Below are positions 56,778 through 64,000 of a stretch of DNA of 64,000 nucleotides, in pieces. How positions within the stretch are numbered: the stretch's first letter is position 1; the number at the start of each line of letters is the position of its first letter. Made by a program: the position numbers and the translations under genes. The stretch is from Cliona cf. orientalis (taxonomy: Eukaryota > Porifera > Demospongiae > Clionaida > Clionaidae). The stretch lies in assembly GCA_963930775.1 (NCBI GenBank), contig OZ005689.1:34581235-34645234 (forward strand), in the 5' to 3' direction. The notes beneath the pieces were generated by a model. That model was given only the letters and a program-made list of their open reading frames with translations, had not been told where the DNA came from and made no database searches.

Positions 56778-57558
56778 TACAGCATACACAAAGAACGCTA
56801 GCGCTGAACAAGACACTGCATGTGGGGTGAGAAAAGTGTATCTGATGGAGCATTAGCTCAAAATGAAAGGATGTTCGATAGATTCTAAGATCTTGAGGGT
56901 CTCTAGACTCAAAGGAAGGACAAGCAAAATGAACAGGTAGCTAAACGATTTATTACTTATGAGCTTGTGTGGTACATGTAAAAAGGATGAGTTTAGAGAT
57001 ACGTTAGCTGAGTTTTAGCTTCCACTCATGATGAACTATGGTTTAAATTCTCTTCCTCTTTCTCATTATGAGTGCTATTTCGGGAGGAATATCTTCTGGC
57101 TTGGGATACTTTTCAGAGGCTATGTATCCATTTTGCCAAGATTTGAACTCGCTATCCTGTCGGTTATATTCCTCTATCAAGCTTGCCTCACTTTAGCTGC
57201 TGCTCGCTCGTAGCGCTTATGTGTCCTATCTCCCTTTTCACATTCTTTGGCTGCCACTCGTAGTTTATCAAACTTGTGTGTCAATCTATTCTTCCAATAG
57301 TTGTACAACTTGCTTCCCAAGCATGCATAGTGAGTTGTTCATATTGCTGAGTATTGCGTGATGGCGGTGTGGAAGATACTGTTGTTAGATCGATAGTACC
57401 TGTAGTGAAGTTTTCAATTGTCTCCCTCACGTCCAGAAGTGTGGACTCTTGTTCGTCTATCCATTCTGGTGTTGGCCTCTATACGATCCCTAGTAAGGCT
57501 GTGCATTTCAGATCTGTTGTCAATGGTACTATTACATTGAACGTCTACATCCATATAT
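56778..57558. other. Stretch without a recognised gene
   Basis: No gene recognised. It may hold the decayed 3' end of the minus-strand transposon gene that begins at 63995. Confidence 0.4.
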
Positions 57559-58104
57559 TCACAGGGTACTTGTTGCACTAGCCTCGTTTGAGATGAGATA
57601 CGAAGCTTGATCTCCACTATTATTGTAGATTCTAAGTGTGGTAATTGGCATGCTTACCTTTGAATCAATACACTTCTTCATGTTAGATGAACGAAAGTGT
57701 TGCAAGGAGGGCCCCTGTTCTTTGAAATCTACCTCTACAGGACCATCGAAAAATTCTATGCTGTCACCATCGTCCTTCCACCAGATGCCAGGTCCACAGA
57801 GAAGAAAATCACTATGCATTCGAGGTGAGCTTGCCATGTATGTGGATGCCGTTTTATCCATTATGAGCTGAATTTGCTGTTGGTGAATTGTTTCAGTGAT
57901 GAGGCCAGTGATTGTATTTCCCCTTCTTGCTTTTGTAGGCTTGTATTGACTAGTTAAAGGGTGCTCACAGAGTGAGCAGTGTCTGGAGATGAATCAGTAA
58001 AGAAATGAAATCCCAGTTAGGCATAGACACATGAAGGTCATAGACCATATAGGAAGCTGCCCATAGGGCTAAAGATACTCCGAAAAAAAGTCAAGCTGTC
58101 ACAG

Positions 58105-58121
58105 CTGGGATTCGAACCCAG
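58105..58121 (-). repeat. Isolated tRNA T-arm-like sequence
   Basis: The minus strand reads CTGGGTTCGAATCCCAG, a perfect T-arm and B box. No A box or acceptor stem partner lies upstream. It is probably the end of a truncated SINE rather than a tRNA gene. Confidence 0.45.
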
Positions 58122-58395
58122 GTCTCTACTTGAGACTCCATTTGCACTCTCACAAGAATGTTGTTGAGCATACTGTTTGCTTGTCGATTTGAAGTTGTCA
58201 ATGTTATGTTATTGCAGGAGTTGAACATTAGCTCTGGAAGCTCAGTATTGATTGAACGAAGAGCCACTTCCCTATACAGAATCGCTGCATGGACAGAAAG
58301 TGGGTGAAAGCAGCCTCCAAACATTTTCTCTTTTGAAATACTTTTTGAAGCATAAAACATACCAACACATTGGACTGCATGCTGCACTGTGAGGT

Positions 58396-58952
58396 TACAG
58401 TAGGAGTAAAAAAAACGATGACGCTTCCGTTCCGTTCCGTCCCATTCAGACGGAAGTGAAACAGCCGTTTCCCATGCCCAAGAATGGAAACGGGACGGGC
58501 GGAGGCCGACGCGACGGAAAATGCAGTCGACTATTCCAATCGTAGCTAGCACGAAAATGACGCCTCAAAAGCCTAAGAAAGCCAAAAGAAGCATCGCTCT
58601 ATCCAAGCGATCACATTTGGAGGCGATCAGAGTCAATTGGCAACGCGAGATCGGTCGATTGTCGATAGCAGACTTCTAACCCAGTCGAGCCTCGATCGCA
58701 GAATTTGCTCAAAATGGAAGAGCGGCAGTAGTTAACTGCCCCAGAACAGTTTAGAAGACCGTAGCAGTATGAAACTATCGATTCTAGTCGGCGAGTCAAT
58801 GTGTTGGCCTTCCTTTTTTTGCACGTCGAAAGACCACGCCCAATTACTAATTATGCACGCGTGCATACGGAATGGAAATGGAACGGGTGCAACGGCGTCT
58901 GAACGGGACGGAATGGAACGGAAGCGTCACCGTTTTTTTTACTCTTACTGTA
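58396..58952. mobile_element. mariner-like MITE with TACAGTAGGAGT ends
   Basis: 557 bp with TA at both edges and inverted ends of about 55 bp (CAGTAGGAGTAAAAAAAACG, then CGCTTCCGTTCC repeats). It is inserted in the transposon gene at 57559-63995. Confidence 0.85.
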
Positions 58953-59635
58953 TGTAGTCAGAGAAGTAGTCATTGGCACCTGTTTGTTTCTCTGGAGTAT
59001 ATAATCTCACGAATTTGTACAGCAGTATTAACCGATTATGCGCCAAGACGCAATGCGCGCGCGTGACCCCGGGAAGCCGAATTAATTGAACGGTAACGCC
59101 CTCAAATGGAACCGCGTGACTAAAACCAGTTATAGCTGCCCATCGGTGAGGGGTTGCTATAGGCATGTTACTACCAGGGCGAAGGGCAATGCAAGAGCTA
59201 CACGATGGGATAAAGAAGATCGCGATCGCACAACCTGGGTTGAAGATACACCGGCAAACATTCGAATGGTAAGTAATAAATACAAGTAGTTAGCGTTCGT
59301 GACATAAAGCGATGGATTTTACTCTGAATTATTGCTGTACTAAGATAGATGTACTGTATAAACCTATCGCCTGGTTGATTTAGACAAGCTTAGCGCTGAG
59401 AGTTAGCGCAGTGAGTTAGCGTAGTATAAAGTTTGAGGTGGTAAATAAATATCGTTTCTTACCTTGTGCATGTACATGCATGTAATCGAGCGAGTTCTAT
59501 TTGATGAGCACCAGATGTTACCTACAAGCCTGACAGATCAATGAAGTATGTTAGTAGGTAACATGGTACTCATGCATGTGTATGATGACTGAATACTGTG
59601 TATCTGTATACTTGCATTTGTTAGATGGCAGTCAA

Positions 59636-59720
59636 TCACATAGCATACACACGTACAACACACATGCACACACGCACACACACACACAACACAACACACA
59701 TGCACACGCACACACACACT
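59636..59720. repeat. CA-rich microsatellite in PB2
   Basis: ACACAC runs interspersed with CATGCACAC and ACAACACA near the left end of PB2. Confidence 0.85.
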
Positions 59721-60040
59721 TTGAGTGAACCACTTGTCACAGGCAGATGGTTATTAGAGCAGGTATCACTACCTGCAGCTGCCATGGTTTTGATATTCAT
59801 TATACATGTACACAACTATTATCACTGTTCTCTATTCTTATGCCACAGGTAAAAATAGTCACTTGAAGTGACACCATTGTGACAGAGCCATACCATACCC
59901 CACACTCTTGGCAAAACCACTGAGAGTCAGTTCACTTATGATTTTGAAAGCATCGACTGCAACGTTGCGCCCCCTCTTGGTCTTGCGTGGTCCTGACTCG
60001 CTTGGAGCTGTGGTAGGAAAATGTTGAAGTTGTAGAGGGA

Positions 60041-62393
60041 CTATTGCACCACCATACAACCTGATCGCCGCCGACTGCAGTAGTCGCCAATAAGCTCTCT
60101 GGCAAGCTGTAGACGGAACTCCCTGATTGACTTGTACTTCGGGTTGGGATGGAAGTGCTTGTAGAGGATGAAAGAGTTGGTGATCGTCACGTCGAGAAGG
60201 AAGTGGTAGATATACTTATAAAATTTCCGACTCTTTGTGCGGCAGCTGTAGTAGCCACGCAACTGATCACCGTGATCCACTGCACCCATCCACCTGTTGT
60301 ACAGGATGACACTTTCCGGGCAGAACTGGGACTCGGAAGCCATCCTTCTTCCGCCTCAGCACAGTCCCCATAGCTGACGGTTGGGAGTTGGTACTCATGA
60401 CGGTCACCACCTTGTTGTCCATCCAAGCGTGGGCCGCCACTTTCCCCTTCTGTACTGTCTTCGACTCGCCTCTGTTGAAAGGTACAGTGTATTCGTAAGT
60501 GTACAAGATCACATTGGATATACAGGACAGCACAGTTTGCATTTGTAACAATGGTGAGAAAAATAGATACAGAAGTGCAAAATGGTATGTTTCTGTGTAT
60601 GCAACTTGAAATAATATAAGTTAGAGTGAGGGGGGGTGTCCAAGGGTGCATGTATATATAATATATACGCACATACATATATGTATGACATACATATATG
60701 TATGTGTGTATGTATGTATGTATGTAGTGCAGAAAATATCGTACCTCTCCTTCAATCCATGAACTCTTAGGGCTGGTGGAAAGCCTCTTCTATCTTTCCG
60801 TGCTGTGCCGCAACTGTAAATCCCATCCTCCTCTAGTTGCTCTAGCAGCTGCACACTAGTGAAAAAGTTGTCAAAGTACACATGGTGGTACTTGCGCTTC
60901 AAATCACTAGTGAGAGTCTTCACCACATGTGCACCCAGCCCTACTTCACGGTTCTCCTGTCTTCCCGTGTAGACTTGAAAACGGCTGAAGTAGCCGTTGG
61001 TACTATCTCCCAGTACCCACACTTTGATCCTATGCTTGATTGGCTTCATCGGCATGTACTGCTTCAAAGCAGAGCGCCCTTGAAACTTTATCATAGCCTC
61101 GTCCACTGCAACATCCTTAGACAGATCATAAAGCGAGCTGAACTTGCTGCTTAGATGATCTATCAAGGGGCGTACTTTGCCTAGCCGATCGTGCATGGGG
61201 TCTCCTCGAGGTGCAAGGTCTTCGTTGTTCACAAAGTGCAGGTACCGGGAGATTTCCTGGAAGCGCCAGCGAGGGATCCTGTTATAGATGGGGGAGTAGT
61301 GCAGGAGAGGGTCTTTGCTCCAATAGTCATCCACTGATGGTAGCCGGTTTATGCCCATCAAGATAGAAAAACCGATGAAGGCTTTCAGCTCCTCCCTGGT
61401 AATCTTTGTCCACGAGGTGTATCAGACATCACCCATTACCTGCTTGGCATAGCAGTTGGTCTCATCCACTATCTTCTGTTGCAGGTCAGCCGTGAAGAAG
61501 AGCTCAAACACCTCCAATGGGGAGTCCGGGATGGGTACAGTCGGTCCAATATGAGATGTAAATGGATGGATTGTTACAGGAGCCAGCTGTTCAGACCATG
61601 ACTGTGGAAGTGGAGCTACCATTGAGGAAATATAAGATAAGTATGTTGTCATGTATGTTTACTGTACAATTGACTTTACCAGTTTGTTGTGGGGTTAGAG
61701 TTTGTTGACTACCAGGGAGAGAGCTGAGAGTAGTAGTTGGAGAGGAGGGAGAAGTGGGAGGGTCTGGACTCGAGTGCTGCGAGAGAGAGTGGCCGGGAGA
61801 AGTGGGAGGGTCTGGACTCGAGTGCTGCGAGAGAGAGTGGCCGGGAGAAGTGGGAGGGTCTGGACTCGAGTGCTGCGAGAGAGAGTGGCCGGGAGAAGTG
61901 GGAGGGTCTGGACTCGAGTGCTGCGAGAGAGAGTGGCCGGGAGAAGTGGGAGGGTCTGGACTCGAGTGCTGCGAGAGAGAGTGGCCGGGAGAAGTGGGAG
62001 TGTCTGGACTCGAATGCTGTGGGAGAGAGTGGCCGGGAGAAGTGGGAGGGTCTACTCTCAGGTGTTGAGGGATAGGAGAGTGGGGTCGTTTGATTTGTGG
62101 CCTATTTTTCAAGGATTTTATGTATGATAAGAGAGTATAATTATACTTTCGAGCGATCAAACCTTGAGCCCCAATAGTGTCTATTGCACTGTCAATATCA
62201 TCCTCATCCTCTTCCAACTCCAGATCTGAAAAAACTCGTCGTCGCTGCCCTCCATCATTGGCTCATCATCCAGGTCTTCGTCATCAGAGAGCACGTCTTC
62301 TAACACCTCCTCCAAAGTGAAATGCAGCCTCTTAGTGATGCTTAGATCTATTTTAGATAGCCAGACGTTTATATTACCCTTTTGTAGTACCAA
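60041..62393 (-). pseudogene. piggyBac transposase of PB2 (few disruptions)
   Basis: An upstream non-coding exon ends at 62700 (donor GTAAGC). Coding exons are about 62393-61680, 61615-60746 and 60471-60041. The N-terminus is acidic (EDVLSDDEDLDDEPMMEGSD), followed by six 16-residue PTSPGHSLSQHSSPDP repeats. The catalytic core has DVAVDEAMIKFQGR, VWVLGDSTNGYFS and VYFDNFFTSVQLL (three aspartates) and then MGAVDHGDQLRGYY. Disruptions are a frame change at a T run near 62230, TGA at 61424-61422 (after KQVMGDV) and a frame change near 60340. The Cys-rich C-terminal domain typical of piggyBac is not evident. It looks recent, and some breaks could be sequence errors. Confidence 0.85.
61741..62060. 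repeat. 48-bp in-frame minisatellite in the PB2 transposase
   Basis: Six to seven tandem 48-bp units (GAGAAGTGGGAGGGTCTGG and onward) are nearly identical in the middle, with more changes in the rightmost units. On the gene strand each encodes PTSPGHSLSQHSSPDP. Because 48 is a multiple of three and the unit lacks stops, other frames are open too. Confidence 0.95.
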
Positions 62394-62920
62394 GCTAGCT
62401 ATTATGTATTATTTTTGATTATTTATTGCCTCAGGCAGGCTTCTGGAGCTAGTATCTAGCTAGCCATAATGCATGCAAGTGAAATTCACACCTCCAGAGG
62501 CCTGTGCTGCCTCTGCCAGCCTTCATTTATAGTGTAGGCAGCTAATACAGAGTGCTGCCTCACGTTCATGCAGTGTTTCATAGCTTTATGATAATATTGT
62601 ACTTGTATCTTCTTGTTGAATAATAGTATAATACATGCCAACTTTATTATGAAAAATTATTTAATAGTAAGTACCTACAATAAAGTACTCTATGCTTACC
62701 TTAGCGAGTATTCGAGACGCCGTCGACTCAGGAACGCAGCAGCTCCTCTCGGAAGTAATCACGAATAAGTAAGTCGCGTTCTAGCTGCTGCCAATTGGTG
62801 TCAACGGCGGTTCGCGCACGTGACGCCAATTGGCGTCATTGGCGTATAATCGGTTAAACAGGCAATGTAGTTCATCGTGTGGGCATACTCGATTGAACAC
62901 ATTACTTAACAGTACTGCAG

Positions 62921-63261
62921 CAGGCCCGTACGCAGCCTTCCTCAAAGGCGGGTTACATGGGGGCATGGTTCAGATAGGTATGATGTGGGCATTAGCCCAC
63001 AGCCCACGTAGGGGGATCTGGGGGCATGCTCCCCCAGAAAATTTTTGAAATTTAGACTCTTTGAGGGCAATTCTGAGGCATTCTGTTAAACACTGGCTAT
63101 GCAATCTATTGCACATCCGGTGTGCGTTATTCGGAAAGCAATACTTGGCTTTGCTTAGCTGTCATGTAAGTTACACCTAGATTGTTTCTAGTGTTACGCT
63201 AGGTGGCCAAAAAAGTGGGGTTCGTCCAAACCCCCTCGAACCTCCCCTGTGTACGGGCCTG
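62921..63261. mobile_element. hAT-like MITE with CAGGCCCGTA ends
   Basis: About 341 bp with inverted ends CAGGCCCGTAC, flanked on both sides by TGCAG (possible 5-bp duplication). The interior has CTGGGGGCATGCTCCCCCAG, a palindrome common in invertebrate MITEs. It is inserted in the transposon gene at 57559-63995. hAT is a guess from the CAG...CTG ends. Confidence 0.6.
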
Positions 63262-64000
63262 TGCAGCATTTCTGTAGTCAACTCCCCTGGTGGTGTCCTT
63301 TTTGAGGGTTGTAGTTTAGACATTAAAGGTTTCAACTTCCTCTTTGATTTTCCAGTTGCTTTGTGCCTTACTTCCGCTATGATATTTGCCATATGCCCCT
63401 TAAAATCATGCAGTGGTTCCACTGTATTTGCCATATTCCCCTTAAAATCATGCAGTGCTTCAGTTGGAGCCACTTCATATTGCTGAATATGTATTTCTGC
63501 CGGCTACCTTCTGGGTTGCTGGCGCGATCAATGCTGGGAAGTTACAGTACCCTTTTCTCAAATCCGTGAGCTCCGCTTCTAGCTCCTTTTTTGTCATGAG
63601 TGTGAGGTGAGGTGTTTAGCTAGTGGCTCTCTGGTGTAGCTACCACTCTGTACATGTGTGTTTAGCTCTGTTTGTAGCTTGAGCTTGTCTAGTCCTTGAA
63701 ATGGCCTAGTTCCACCCCTTTGCCAAGTTTTACCAGCTAGCATGAATCGTTGGCGGTCAACTAAAGTGATTGTTTTCATACGAAATGCGTGACTTAAGTC
63801 ATTGAATCGGTGTACATGTGTTTGACAAGCAGTGCATGGACAGTTACCACCTCTATTGTTACCTGCTTCAAATTGGCGTACTGGGGCATCACCATGAAAA
63901 AAGCACACAATATCTGTCACTTCATGATTTGAAGTTGTGATAATAGTACTATCCATGTCTAATAGGCTGTCAGACCTTGGCTCATTGTACATCATTTGTT

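Larger units (their letters stand above)
59028..62857 (-). mobile_element. piggyBac element PB2, full length
   Basis: A 3.83-kb element with TTAA at both edges and inverted ends TTAACCGATTATGCGCC and TTAACCGATTATACGCC. The right end has two GACGCCAATTGGCGTC-type palindromes, as in the MITEs at 443 and 7029. The transposase gene runs leftward from that end. It is inserted in another transposon gene. Confidence 0.9.
57559..63995 (-). pseudogene. Unclassified transposon gene cut by three other elements
   Basis: Minus-strand blocks in protein order: FHGDAPVRQFEAGNNRGGN with CPCTAC (63.9-63.6 kb), TEALHDFKGNMANTVEPLHD (63.47-63.4 kb, a small internal duplication), FNRVCPHDELHCLFN (62.9 kb), LYTPEKQTGANDYFSDYI (59.0 kb), SVHAAILYREVALRSINTEL with TTSNRQANSMLNNILVR (58.3-58.15 kb) and LLCGPGIWWKDDGDSIEFF with EQGPSLQHFRSSN (57.8-57.7 kb). 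I recall this order from a repeated family in Hydra, corals and tunicates (usually KGDGPSQQFEAGQQRGG). The gaps are a hAT-like MITE, piggyBac PB2 and a mariner-like MITE. Small frame changes also occur between blocks. Superfamily unknown to me. Confidence 0.6.

Noticed and set aside
58098-58130. tRNA gene on the minus strand
   Set aside because: Only the T arm is present; no A box, anticodon arm or pairing acceptor stem could be found.
61741-62060. Possible CRISPR-like array
   Set aside because: Units are contiguous with no unique spacers, and they lie in frame inside a transposase gene.
61702-62127. Three long plus-strand open frames across the 48-bp repeats
   Set aside because: They are shadows of a stop-free repeat whose length is a multiple of three; the minus strand carries the transposase context.

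Overview
The window reads as animal nuclear DNA, most likely from a demosponge or another non-bilaterian invertebrate. The spliced genes have GT-AG introns, often only 50-100 bp long. Words built on TGTACATGTACA are common, and the protein families match transposon genes I recall from sponges, corals and Hydra. The phylum is an inference. I see no ordinary single-copy host gene; almost everything recognisable is a mobile element, so this is a transposon-dense island with several levels of nesting.

Layout. 0.4-1.9 kb: an inverted repeat holding a piggyBac-type MITE, a hairpin and a TGTGACC-family MITE. 2.7-4.1 kb: two foldback repeats. 4.9-9.8 kb: two adjoining DIRS-like retroelement fossils split by a second piggyBac-type MITE. 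9.8-16.3 kb: a third copy of that MITE, itself split by a 5.8-kb Kolobok-like transposon (K1). 17.3-21.6 kb: a Mutator-like element with a 9-bp target duplication. 22.1-26.0 kb: a second, better kept Kolobok-like element (K2). 29-33 kb: a RecQ-like helicase pseudogene between 160-bp inverted repeats. 33.5-35.3 kb: a Ty3/gypsy-type fossil. 37.3-42.8 kb: two unclassified transposon genes, one interrupted by an apparently whole pogo element. 42.8-44.1 kb: two TGTGACC MITEs tail to tail. 44.8-49.2 kb: piggyBac element PB1. 49.2-52.6 kb: a Helitron fragment. 52.7-56.8 kb: a TIR element with a DUF7869-type transposase. 57.5-64.0 kb: one transposon gene on the minus strand, cut by a mariner-like MITE, a whole-length piggyBac (PB2) and a hAT-like MITE.

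The recurring theme is transposons with two convergent genes. K1 and K2 each carry a spliced transposase at one end and a small Cys-rich protein gene (B) at the other. All four promoters have a TATA box followed exactly 14 bp later by GGCCCGG. The pogo element pairs an intact 449-aa DDE transposase with a convergent HIRAN-domain reading frame. PB2 shares its TTAA-CCGATTAT ends with three MITEs here and could be the source of the transposase that moved them. In two MITE families the interior looks like a first exon followed by a splice donor.

Family names come from motifs I recognise; no database search was run.
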